A stretch of 15,761 bases of DNA from Candidatus Methanomethylophilaceae archaeon (GTDB lineage: Archaea; Thermoplasmatota; Thermoplasmata; Methanomassiliicoccales; Methanomethylophilaceae), in NCBI GenBank assembly GCA_023230065.1, contig JALNYB010000022.1:1-15761 (forward strand), given 5' to 3'. Below are positions 1 through 6,495 of the stretch, piece after piece (the stretch's first letter is position 1; every line of letters starts with the position of its first letter). Below the pieces are notes generated by a model that worked only from the letters and a program-made list of their open reading frames with translations, ran no database searches and was not told where the DNA came from. A program made the translations under genes and the position numbers.

Positions 1-77
1 TCCATGTGGGCACCCTCTAGTAATGAAAGTTCCGAGACTATGGAACGGACATCGAAAGAACTCATTTCCTTCTTCAT
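1..77 (-). CDS. NFACT-family (RqcH/Tae2-like) protein, N-terminal fragment
   Basis: Only the first 25 codons are inside the window; the gene continues past the left edge. Read on the minus strand from the ATG whose first base is at 77, the start MKKEMSSFDVRSIVSELSLL is followed by EGAHM. This matches the conserved opening of archaeal NFACT proteins (MKKEM-S-FDV...EL...L-GA). In characterised relatives such as bacterial RqcH and eukaryotic Rqc2, these bind obstructed large ribosomal subunits and take part in ribosome-associated quality control. The start is supported by an A/T-rich TATA-like element centred about 26 nt upstream, which implies a leaderless mRNA. The family call rests on about 25 residues, so it is recognition of a pattern and not proof. 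The competing plus-strand frame over the same bases ends in TAG at 88-90 and resembles nothing I know. Confidence 0.7.
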   Translation of the reverse strand, partial: MKKEMSSFDVRSIVSELSLLEGAHM

Positions 78-97
78 AGGAATGGGTTAGGTGTGTC

Positions 98-109
98 ATT
101 AAAATAAAC
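98..109 (-). promoter_or_regulatory. TATA-box promoter of the NFACT gene
   Basis: On the minus strand the bases read AGTTTATTTTAA, with their centre about 26 nt upstream of the ATG at 77. That is the usual archaeal TATA-to-start-site distance, so transcription would begin at or next to the start codon. No Shine-Dalgarno sequence lies between them. Confidence 0.5.
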
Positions 110-191
110 TTTCGTAATATAATCAGATAAAAGGATATTTTATTTTTCAGAAAGATTTATCAATACATGCTTTATTAGGCACTTTACACAG

Positions 192-266
192 GCCGCTGTG
201 GCTAAGGGGTATAGCGACGCCTTGGTAAGGCGTAGGTCGAGGGTTCAATTCCCTCCAGCGGCTCCA
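192..266 (+). tRNA. tRNA-Thr (anticodon GGT)
   Basis: A complete cloverleaf can be drawn. The acceptor GCCGCTG (192-198) pairs with CAGCGGC (256-262). The D stem is GCTA/TAGC. The anticodon stem ACGCC/GGCGT encloses the loop TTGGTAA, giving anticodon GGT at 224-226, which reads ACC and ACU. The T arm GAGGG-TTCAATT-CCCTC is standard. The discriminator is T263 and CCA is encoded at 264-266. The gene has no intron and is followed by T-runs that would end transcription. Confidence 0.95.
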
Positions 267-284
267 TTCCTTTTTTGTTTTTTA
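267..284 (+). terminator. oligo-T terminator of tRNA-Thr
   Basis: Two runs of six T separated by one G (271-283) directly follow the encoded CCA. U-tracts of this kind are the main archaeal termination signal. Confidence 0.6.
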
Positions 285-427
285 CCTTTGATCAACAAGG
301 TATGGTAATTCTTTAGTTCATTTATTTCAGATTTGATTTTTTAAAAACGACACATCTTATGAGTCTATATATCCGCATATATTGAATAAATAAAATGGAA
401 TTCTACCATTTGTAAGATTAGAAGGAA

Positions 428-479
428 AGATAATAATAAAAAATTTCGATCTGATAAAATTGTTAATTTTTCAGATCGA
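428..479 (-). terminator. hairpin plus U-tract terminator of the corrinoid/methyltransferase operon
   Basis: Downstream of the stop codon at 491-493 (minus strand), TCGATCTGA (446-454) pairs perfectly with TCAGATCGA (471-479). Inside, AAAATT (456-461) pairs with AATTTT (465-470), leaving one bulged T and a GTT loop, for 15 base pairs in all. On the minus strand the hairpin is followed by TTTTTT and more T-rich sequence (428-445). It also shields the operon from the convergent tRNA-Thr unit. Confidence 0.75.
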
Positions 480-490
480 TTGGAAGAGTT

Positions 491-1519
491 TTAACCGGTA
501 ATAGCTTTCACGAGTGCACGTATATTGTCGTCTGGAGTTCCTATAGGTACTCCGCAACCTGCCGATATAACGTTAAATCCTGCATCTCTGCTTGCTCTTG
601 CAGCTTTTGCTACCTCCTGTGGAGTCCCTTTGTAAAGGGGCATAGCACATCCTACGTTTCCTACCAATGCACCTCTCTTGTTAGCTATTTTTACAGCTTT
701 TTCCGGTGGTACTTTTTCTTCAACGGATATTCCTGTCACACCTGTATCGAACATGAATGGAATTATGGGTGCGGAATCTCCGCATATATGAAGAATTGTA
801 TGTCCTGTCAAATCTCCTAATGCATGTTTTACAAACTGTCCCGATTGTATTGGAAAATCACTAGGTGCTAAAATATCAGTGGAAGCGGATGGTTCTGACA
901 TCTGAACGATATCTGCTCCCGCATCAAGTAGTGCTTGTCCGAATGCTTTACAATAAGGTGCGATAGCTGCAACCCATTTTTGAGCCTCTTTTGGATCCGT
1001 CCACACAGAATACACCAAATTTTCTGTGTTTAGAAGATGTCCGCAGAGTGTGAAAGGACCGGTATTCCCACCAACCACACAATACTTTTCTCCGTGTGTT
1101 TTTTTCATGATCTTCATAGCTTCTATGGTTGTTTTCACTCTTTTAGTGTTAAGGAAAACATCAATATCCGGAAGGTCATTGGGTTCATCATAGATTTTTT
1201 TCATAGGATCGTATTTGTTCCTGTGTCCTTTTAGCATAGGTGAAGAATGACTTGTTCCCATGTCGATCGGGCATCCTAAAGCCTCCGCTTCCTCCGTAAG
1301 GCAAAATCCAGCTCTGACTGATTCCAAGCCAAAATAGTCTGCTTGAGCGCATCCGAGGGTCGCCATTTTTTGTGGGTCGGAATGTGCTTCTGGCCATGAA
1401 GCTCCACTTGCTTTCATCATACCGATGGTGTCACATGTTGTGAACACAGCTACAGGAGGCCTGTCCAAGGTTTCTTGATTTATCGCAGCTAAAACTCTGT
1501 CTCTACATGACATGACCAT
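491..1519 (-). CDS. methylcobamide:coenzyme M methyltransferase, MtaA/MtbA family (uroporphyrinogen decarboxylase fold)
   Basis: This 342-residue protein would transfer a methyl group from a methylated corrinoid protein to the thiol of coenzyme M, making methyl-CoM for methanogenesis in the cytoplasm. It has the length of MtaA/MtbA (about 340) and shows the zinc site of the family: H244 and C246 in LHICGD and C322 in SAGCGVP. The early segment ASGASWPEAH recalls MtbA, whereas GLESVR, IDMGT and ISVEEKV recall MtaA, so I cannot choose between the methanol- and methylamine-linked members. A start ATG lies one base after the TAA of the corrinoid gene, with GGAAGTGA about ten bases upstream, so the two are co-transcribed and probably translationally coupled. 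A second in-frame ATG two codons later is an alternative start. The gene ends in TAA. Confidence 0.88.
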   Translation of the reverse strand: MVMSCRDRVLAAINQETLDRPPVAVFTTCDTIGMMKASGASWPEAHSDPQKMATLGCAQADYFGLESVRAGFCLTEEAEALGCPIDMGTSHSSPMLKGHRNKYDPMKKIYDEPNDLPDIDVFLNTKRVKTTIEAMKIMKKTHGEKYCVVGGNTGPFTLCGHLLNTENLVYSVWTDPKEAQKWVAAIAPYCKAFGQALLDAGADIVQMSEPSASTDILAPSDFPIQSGQFVKHALGDLTGHTILHICGDSAPIIPFMFDTGVTGISVEEKVPPEKAVKIANKRGALVGNVGCAMPLYKGTPQEVAKAARASRDAGFNVISAGCGVPIGTPDDNIRALVKAITG

Positions 1520-1520
1520 A

Positions 1521-2174
1521 TTACTTCACTTCCTTTTTCATTTTGCTGTTAACATATTTTACGCAGGATTGAGCGTCATCGTCCCTGTGATCCGCTCCGA
1601 TTTCCTTCGCAAATTTTTCTGATGTGGGTGGCCCCCCAATAGTTATGATACAATTTTTATGATATCCATTATCGTTAATCAGTTTCACCGCTTCTTGCAT
1701 ACTGTCCATGGTTGGAGTCATCAATGTAGAAAGACACACGACATTTACGCTGGTTTCTTTCGCAGTATTTGCTATCGATGAAGGCGTCACATCCTTTCCG
1801 AGGTCGTTGACAATATATCCGCCAGCAGTCAACATTGTTTTTACGATATTCTTGCCGATATCGTGAACATCACCTTGAACTACGGCTGTGATGGCTGTTT
1901 TTGCATCTGACAGATCTCCTTTGGGTATTGCTGGAAGGAGTACGTTCAGTCCTTCGTACATACTATGGGCGGCTACAAGGACTTGTGGTAAGTATATTTT
2001 ATGTTCAGCATAGTCATTTCCGATTACGCCCATACCTATCACTAATCCTTTGTTTATCGCCTCAACCGGGTCAATACCTTCTTTCAAGGCTTCTTCAGAC
2101 GCAATTCTGGCTCTATTTGGATCACATGCTACAACCGAGTCTGCTAGTTCTTTTAATAATTTTTTATCGTTCAT
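1521..2174 (-). CDS. methylotrophic corrinoid protein (MtaC/MtbC/MttC-like)
   Basis: The 217-residue product is a small corrinoid shuttle: it carries a methyl group on its cobalt from a substrate-specific methyltransferase to the CoM methyltransferase encoded next. Residues 1-90 form the helical cap typical of the family. The B12-binding domain follows, with D102-V-H104-D-I-G107 (DxHxxG, the histidine being the lower cobalt ligand), S149-T-L151 (SxL) and GG at 180-181. Length and layout match methanogen MtaC, MtbC and MttC, but the substrate cannot be read from sequence. The usual partner gene (mtaB, mtbB or mttB) is absent on both sides. The ATG at 2174 is preceded by AGGAAAGTGA in a leader of about 30 nt. 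It is the first gene of the two-gene operon, and an insertion sequence begins roughly 210 bp upstream. Confidence 0.88.
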   Translation of the reverse strand: MNDKKLLKELADSVVACDPNRARIASEEALKEGIDPVEAINKGLVIGMGVIGNDYAEHKIYLPQVLVAAHSMYEGLNVLLPAIPKGDLSDAKTAITAVVQGDVHDIGKNIVKTMLTAGGYIVNDLGKDVTPSSIANTAKETSVNVVCLSTLMTPTMDSMQEAVKLINDNGYHKNCIITIGGPPTSEKFAKEIGADHRDDDAQSCVKYVNSKMKKEVK

Positions 2175-2222
2175 TCAATCACTTTCCTAATAGGGTTAGT
2201 GATCTGTGATTTTTCCGCCTAC

Positions 2223-2236
2223 CATATATAATATTT
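2223..2236 (-). promoter_or_regulatory. TATA-box promoter of the corrinoid/methyltransferase operon
   Basis: The minus strand reads AAATATTATATATG around this site, the best TATA element upstream of the corrinoid gene. The predicted transcription start near 2203 leaves about 29 nt of leader containing the Shine-Dalgarno-like AGGAAAGTGA. The G-rich stretch GGTAGGCGG (2215-2223 on the complement) lies between TATA and start site, and its reverse complement recurs in the MFS leader. Confidence 0.5.
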
Positions 2237-2260
2237 ACTATTGTGAATATAAAGAATATT

Positions 2261-2272
2261 ACGAACATGTTC
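2261..2272. promoter_or_regulatory. palindrome upstream of the methyltransferase promoter (candidate operator)
   Basis: GAACATGTTC (2263-2272) is a perfect 10-bp palindrome about 25 bp upstream of the TATA box. The extended form ACGAACATGTTC matches ACGAATATGTTC at 5784-5795, upstream of the MFS gene, at 11 of 12 positions. Binding by a regulator is inferred from symmetry and position only. Confidence 0.3.
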
Positions 2273-2440
2273 ATTTTGACTTCGATAAAAGGCAATTGAA
2301 AATATCGTCAATTCTGAATGTTGGATGGAAATGCTGTTTATCCCTGAGTTCGACAGATGATTTCGAAATCGGAAGAATTTGACACCTGAGCATCCGCTGA
2401 TCACACATCATTTTACATCATGTCTTTCAGGTCCTTTCCT

Positions 2441-2474
2441 GTGTTCCTAGGGGGCTTTCAGCCCCCGTGAACAC
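2441..2474 (-). terminator. stem-loop spanning the transposase stop codon
   Basis: GTGTTC (2441-2446) pairs with GAACAC (2469-2474), and after a small internal loop GGGGGCT (2450-2456) pairs with AGCCCCC (2460-2466) around a three-base loop. The transposase TGA (2458-2460) lies in the hairpin tip. There is no U-tract behind it, so it may be an RNA stability or translation element and not a true terminator. Confidence 0.45.
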
Positions 2475-3924
2475 CCGAAACGACCACTATGTCCCTTAGG
2501 ATCCTCGAATTCAGAGCCTCGAAGTTCGAATATATGCGTCTCGTCGCCTGCTTGCGATCGTAAACATACGTAACTGTCAAATTCTGCAGGGAATCTATGA
2601 TAAATCTCGTCGAACGCTTCCTCAGTTCCGGCATCTCATATCGCACCATCGAGACTATGACCTGAGCAAGAAAACACAGCAGAAGCGTTCCCTTCACCGG
2701 ATTCTCGGACCATACACGCATCGGTTTGAGGTCTATATGGTTCTTCAGCGAATCCATGAGCTTCTCGACAGCATCCCTTCTGCGGTAGATCGAGAACACT
2801 TCCGAAGGTGTCAAATTCCTGCTGCACTCGAGCTTAAAGAATCCCTCACGATGATTGGAAAGCTGTCCGCGGACGTACTTGTAACTGTCCACATCCGAGG
2901 AAAGGAGCTTGCCTCGGACGCCCACGTTCAACGATATCAGCGGATTCCTCAACCGCTTCATGACCGTCTTGGATATGCGCAGCGTGCCGTCCTTCTTCCT
3001 GCGCATGACATCCTTGGCATCCTCCACGCATCTCCACGAGCGGCCGTCGAGAGCGGCCATCTTGTCCCTGTACAATTTCTCGGAATAGAACAGGTAGACC
3101 GTCCTCCCGGACGACTCGAACGTCTTCCTCTGGCAGTAAACGCCGTCCTCATCGTCGACGCAGTACGCCTCGTCCTTGTCGAAACGGGATATCCATGCAT
3201 CGTCGGTGACGTTCAGGCGCTTCCTGGTGATATACCTCATGTTCTTTTCCGTGATCCTGTCCAGCACCTGCTTGGCATCTCCTCCGGCATCGAACACGAA
3301 CATGGAATCTTCGCGGAGGTCGCCGATGATGTCGTCGACGATCTTCACGAATTGAACCGAATCGGATGCGTTCCCGCGATCCACCGAGAGGTCGATGGGA
3401 ATGTTTATCGGATCGCGAAGCTCGGCGGCGCCGAAGTTCACCTGCCTTAGATCCGGACGTTTGTCCCTGGAATAACCGAAGTCGTACAATCCCGTCCCTT
3501 TGGCGTACACCGCTACGGATGTCGTATCGATGTTCACATCGGTATGCTCCAGATCGTACGTCGAGAACAATCCCCTACGCAGATGCACCAGCACCTCCGG
3601 CATGATCTCGCCTGCACGTTCGACCGCGCGGTTGATCATGCGATGGCTCACCTCTCCCCGGATTCCCAACTCGTTCCTCACCTCTGGAGACTCCAGCCAT
3701 CTTCCGCATCCTTCCACGGAGAAGTTCTCCGTCAGCCGATACGATATGATGGCACACACCAATGGAAAAAGCGAATGCCCTCTGTTCTTGGCATCATTGA
3801 AAACACGGTCCAATCCCAATTTTTCAAGATATTCCCTTACGCAGGCGATGGTACCAATCGGTACTGATTTATTCTCGTTCGGCTCTAGGACAGATGTCCT
3901 GAGCCGAAAGTGTTTTGTTGTCAC
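2458..3924 (-). CDS. IS1634-family (IS4-superfamily) DDE transposase
   Basis: This 488-residue enzyme would cut and join the ends of the element. The DDE triad is visible: D133 in NIDTTS, D212 in FVFDAGGD and E387. The glutamate sits in the IS4-superfamily signature Y-(2)-R-(3)-E-(6)-K, as Y380, R383, E387, K394 in YRRRDAVEKLMDSLK. The segment YDFGYSRDKRPDLRQ (about 147-161) is characteristic of IS1634-type transposases. No frameshift or internal stop is seen, so the gene is probably functional. Translation starts at GTG (3924), since an in-frame TGA lies shortly upstream and no ATG fits. The start and stop codons both sit in stem-loops. Codon use is richer in G and C than that of neighbouring genes, as expected for a mobile element acquired from elsewhere. 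Confidence 0.92.
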   Translation of the reverse strand: MTTKHFRLRTSVLEPNENKSVPIGTIACVREYLEKLGLDRVFNDAKNRGHSLFPLVCAIISYRLTENFSVEGCGRWLESPEVRNELGIRGEVSHRMINRAVERAGEIMPEVLVHLRRGLFSTYDLEHTDVNIDTTSVAVYAKGTGLYDFGYSRDKRPDLRQVNFGAAELRDPINIPIDLSVDRGNASDSVQFVKIVDDIIGDLREDSMFVFDAGGDAKQVLDRITEKNMRYITRKRLNVTDDAWISRFDKDEAYCVDDEDGVYCQRKTFESSGRTVYLFYSEKLYRDKMAALDGRSWRCVEDAKDVMRRKKDGTLRISKTVMKRLRNPLISLNVGVRGKLLSSDVDSYKYVRGQLSNHREGFFKLECSRNLTPSEVFSIYRRRDAVEKLMDSLKNHIDLKPMRVWSENPVKGTLLLCFLAQVIVSMVRYEMPELRKRSTRFIIDSLQNLTVTYVYDRKQATRRIYSNFEALNSRILRDIVVVSGVHGG

Positions 3925-3948
3925 AAATGAACAGATTCACTCAGGACA
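3895..3948 (-). promoter_or_regulatory. 9-bp inverted repeat around the transposase start codon
   Basis: TGTCCTGAG (3895-3903) and CTCAGGACA (3940-3948) are perfect inverted repeats separated by 36 bases that contain the GTG start (3922-3924). In mRNA arriving from outside the element they could fold and hide the start, as happens in some bacterial IS elements. They could instead be paired transposase-binding sites. The inner copy also belongs to the small palindrome AGGACA-GA-TGTCCT (3887-3900). Confidence 0.4.
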
Positions 3949-4015
3949 CTTCTATTTTACGTCCAGTCATTGAGCGGCGATCGATCGTTTGTATCAGGTC
4001 CTGTCGAGCTCAGGT

Positions 4016-4372
4016 TTATCTACTTTAATTTGAAAGTATGATGAAAATCATACCGTTGAGATGTTAATTCGATATGAATCCTGAGTATATATTCAGGAAA
4101 TCGAAGTTAAATTAGCAGGATTGTAGATTACTAGGCACATTTTGTTGGATTGTAATTCTAAGATCAAATGCTAATTGAATCGTTGTAGGTTTTTAATGTC
4201 AAGGTGGAATCCAAAATTTATAAAACTTTGATCTAAAATGGCGGTATAGTGATCAAGCATGTTCTAAGACTATTGATAATTCTAAGTCATTGTGTAGTTT
4301 ATATCATTATGATTGGTAATATAAAAATAAAAATTGTTTAGAAATGGTTTTTAATCGATTTGTTGGAGGAAA
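4016..4372. other. intergenic region between the IS and the MFS gene, no gene seen
   Basis: This A/T-rich stretch has no convincing reading frame. It contains two neat hairpins: GTATGAT-GAAA-ATCATAC (4036-4053, a GNRA-type tetraloop) and TCCTGA-N8-TCAGGA (4079-4098). Near its right end is the U-rich terminator of the MFS gene. Confidence 0.5.
4317..4335 (-). terminator. U-tract terminator of the MFS gene
   Basis: On the minus strand, about 40 bases after the TGA at 4373-4375, the sequence reads CAATTTTTATTTTTATATTA. It has two runs of five T and no strong hairpin, the form of an archaeal U-tract terminator. Confidence 0.5.
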
Positions 4373-5704
4373 TCAATTATCTTCAGTCTTTTCTTCAGGT
4401 TTTTTTGTAGATTCCTTTTCAACAGACAGAAATGCACAGATTAATGCTATTATCATCATAATAAGTGCCATTAACCACACTGTCTGATACTGTGCTAATG
4501 TCTTGTTTGTCACAATTAATCCTGCGATAGTTATTAGGATTGCACCCCCAGCAAAGGGGAATAGATTTAGGGCTGCAGTCGATGTACCAGCCATCGCAAT
4601 TGGATATAGTTCTTTGATCTGTGCATATGCTACAACAAAGAAGCCTCCGAAAAAGCCGAAGAGGAAATTAATGATTGTCTGTATGGTAGTACTGTTCATG
4701 TAATCTTTACCCGCAGTTAACCATATTATGGCCCATATTACAGTGTATGCTGATGTTCCGATAAGAATTACTTTTTTTCTGGAATGTAATATCTTATCTG
4801 AAAGGCGTCCTGCTAATGGGCAGCCGAATACCATTCCGACTCCAACCATTGTAACCATTAGAGCTGCTGTACCATTGGAGAAGTCGTAGATATTTTTGTA
4901 AAATGAACCGGATTGAGAGGCCTGCCAGAGCATTATAGTACCATACATGAAAAAGAACCATATTGCAAGGGGCCAGAATTTTCTTCCACTGCCAAAGGTT
5001 GTTTTCAGTGCAATAATAGTGCCCATTTTCGCTGATGTAGATTCAGATATAGGTTTTCCCGTTTCCTCGGAGACGATCTCTTCCATACTCGGAAGGTTTT
5101 TTTCAGAAGGATGATTCCTTACAATGAACCAGCAGAGCAATGCGATGGCGGCCGTGACAATGGCAAGCACAATGTAGGTATTCTGTATTCCGAGATTGTC
5201 CATCATCAGTACCATAGGAGTTGCAGCTGCAATTCCACCCACGTTACCGACGAGTAACAATATGCCACTCATAGATGCGAATTCATCTTTTCTGTACCAG
5301 ACAGCTAATATTTTCATTATTGGAATATATACTACTGCCGCACCGATACCGATGATGAATTTTCCGATTATCATTAATGTGAAATCATTGCATGTGGCAG
5401 AATATGCACTGATCAAGGAACCTAAGGCGATAAGAAAGACGAAAATCGTCGCAGCCCGTCTCGGTCCCATTTTATCTGTAAGTATTCCGCTGGGAATTTG
5501 CATTAAGGTGTATGCATACAGGTATGCTGAAGCCAACAATGCTATCGATGCGGTACCTACGCCAAAATAATCTTGTAAGTTATCAGATATGGCACCCCCT
5601 GTGGTTCTATGGAAATAGACGAAGAAGTACGCTAATGCCATGACCGCGAATATTGCCCATCTGTAAGACAGCATTTTCTTTTTCTTTTGTGGATCTATAG
5701 TCAA
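4373..5704 (-). CDS. MFS transporter, substrate unknown
   Basis: The 443-residue protein is a polytopic inner-membrane carrier of the major facilitator superfamily, with a hydrophobicity pattern fitting twelve membrane helices in two halves. The loop after helix 2 carries motif A as GILTDKMGPRRAA (about 73-85). A degenerate repeat, GRLSDKILHSRKK, lies at the start of the second half. A charged loop with many E, S and K residues separates the halves. It looks most like anion or organic-acid carriers of the OFA/NarK/GlpT type, but the substrate is not readable. Translation starts at TTG (5704), because GGAGG lies seven bases upstream; the first ATG is ten codons later without such a site. The HTH gene lies 130 bp upstream on the same strand, making it the likely local regulator. 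Confidence 0.85.
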   Translation of the reverse strand: MTIDPQKKKKMLSYRWAIFAVMALAYFFVYFHRTTGGAISDNLQDYFGVGTASIALLASAYLYAYTLMQIPSGILTDKMGPRRAATIFVFLIALGSLISAYSATCNDFTLMIIGKFIIGIGAAVVYIPIMKILAVWYRKDEFASMSGILLLVGNVGGIAAATPMVLMMDNLGIQNTYIVLAIVTAAIALLCWFIVRNHPSEKNLPSMEEIVSEETGKPISESTSAKMGTIIALKTTFGSGRKFWPLAIWFFFMYGTIMLWQASQSGSFYKNIYDFSNGTAALMVTMVGVGMVFGCPLAGRLSDKILHSRKKVILIGTSAYTVIWAIIWLTAGKDYMNSTTIQTIINFLFGFFGGFFVVAYAQIKELYPIAMAGTSTAALNLFPFAGGAILITIAGLIVTNKTLAQYQTVWLMALIMMIIALICAFLSVEKESTKKPEEKTEDN

Positions 5705-5709
5705 ATTCT

Positions 5710-5736
5710 AACCTCCATCGGTAGGCGGAGGGTTCA
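5710..5736 (-). promoter_or_regulatory. leader hairpin covering the MFS ribosome-binding site
   Basis: In the minus-strand transcript, CCTCC lies ten bases before the GGAGG Shine-Dalgarno (plus positions 5727-5731 and 5712-5716). With flanking AAC/GTT and one bulge they form about seven pairs. The structure would hide the ribosome-binding site of the TTG-initiated gene. Its loop contains CCGCCTACC, whose reverse complement is in the corrinoid promoter. Confidence 0.35.
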
Positions 5737-5766
5737 TCAGACCATGATGTTATTATCTACCAGATT

Positions 5767-5810
5767 GATATTTAATTACAATCACGAATATGTTCGAATC
5801 AGATCATCTG
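5767..5810 (-). promoter_or_regulatory. MFS promoter with upstream palindromes
   Basis: The TATA element is AATTAAATATC on the minus strand (about 5767-5777). Upstream of it lie ACGAATATGTTC (5784-5795), like the palindrome before the corrinoid gene, and CAGAT-C-ATCTG (5800-5810), an 11-bp inverted repeat. TCGAATCAGAT (5794-5804) nearly repeats TCGAATCCGAT at 6534-6544, before the HTH gene. This clustering suggests regulated initiation. Confidence 0.4.
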
Positions 5811-5834
5811 TATTTGAAAATTCACAAGTCTTAG

Positions 5835-6494
5835 TTAAAAACGTATTTTACTGCTGGCGATACGATAATACTCGAATATTTTTTTTTCCGCAGTTCTCAA
5901 TACGACATTGAGTGTTGATTTTGAACATCCGAGAATACAGCACAGTTCATTAAGATCTATTTTTTTTGGGATATCGTAATAACCAAGGTTCATGGCTATG
6001 TTAAAATATTGTTCTTGTTTTGGTGTCAATGTCGTCTTTATAAACAGATTTTCACTTGATATCAATTCAAATTTATATCCATTTTCTTTCATATTATTGG
6101 TTAAATTATGAAGTGCTTTGCTACTTGATCCAACTAGTGTCCATTCAATTAATGTATCTGTTTTTGGAATAGCAGATGTTAGAAAGCAACCAGATTCGTT
6201 AATCAATTTTGATAGAAGACAATTCTTATTTATGACCATAGCAAGATAGCATTTGGAGAATAGTTTGTTAATGGTGCATTCACCGAATTCAGCTTCATGA
6301 AATCCCTCTTTGATATTATTGTCTTTTTCGTCTACAATCTTGATTATCGAATACCCGGTGCTTTGATTGAGCATGGAACAGGTTAGTATTTGCATTGAAA
6401 CACCTTCTGTTTCGAATTCTACAGGAATAATGCTGTGACAAGGATGTTCGTTAACATTGCCAGTCCTATCCAATAATATTTTGTAACAATGCAT
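5835..6494 (-). CDS. HTH_10 (bacterio-opsin activator type) transcriptional regulator, cysteine-rich
   Basis: The 219-residue protein ends in an HTH_10 domain (about 156-209): LTPKQEQ, then NLGYYDIPKK, then LGCSKSTLNVVLRTAEKK. This is the pattern of haloarchaeal Bat-like and methanogen regulators (LT-x-Q...GY-x-PR...L-E-LA...S-STL...LR-AE-K). The N-terminal 150 residues form an unrecognised domain, presumably the sensor. It contains most of the protein's ten cysteines, unusual for a cytosolic regulator of this size and suggestive of redox or metal sensing. I chose the ATG at 6494 over the upstream TTG (6551), because a TATA box lies 26 nt before the ATG and the TTG lies upstream of that TATA box. 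The gene probably regulates itself and the MFS transporter downstream. It ends in TAA. Confidence 0.8.
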   Translation of the reverse strand: MHCYKILLDRTGNVNEHPCHSIIPVEFETEGVSMQILTCSMLNQSTGYSIIKIVDEKDNNIKEGFHEAEFGECTINKLFSKCYLAMVINKNCLLSKLINESGCFLTSAIPKTDTLIEWTLVGSSSKALHNLTNNMKENGYKFELISSENLFIKTTLTPKQEQYFNIAMNLGYYDIPKKIDLNELCCILGCSKSTLNVVLRTAEKKIFEYYRIASSKIRF

Positions 6495-6495
6495 G

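Larger units (their letters stand above)
2384..4015 (-). mobile_element. IS1634-like insertion sequence (boundaries tentative)
   Basis: The transposase gene is flanked by the inverted 8-mer ACCTGAGC (2384-2391) and GCTCAGGT (4008-4015), which would give an element of about 1.6 kb, a normal size for this family. The inverted repeat is short and I found no clear target-site duplication outside it, so the ends are provisional. Nearly identical direct 12-mers, TCAGGTCCTTTC (2427-2438) and TCAGGTCCTGTC (3994-4005), lie just inside both ends and could be transposase-binding sites. The element is visibly richer in G+C than the flanks, consistent with recent arrival. It sits between the methyltransferase promoter and the MFS gene and interrupts no recognisable gene. 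Confidence 0.45.

Noticed and set aside
1..90. Plus-strand frame ending in TAG at 88-90, as the 3' end of a gene
   Set aside because: The minus strand over the same bases gives a recognisable NFACT start, and the plus frame has no known pattern.
2219..2404. 61-codon minus-strand ORF upstream of the corrinoid gene, considered as a displaced methyltransferase remnant
   Set aside because: Its sequence has no resemblance to MtaB, MtbB or MttB, and it overlaps the operon's TATA box and the IS end.
2737..3973. Long plus-strand ORFs opposite the transposase
   Set aside because: They are antisense shadows caused by the G+C-rich codon use of the transposase gene.
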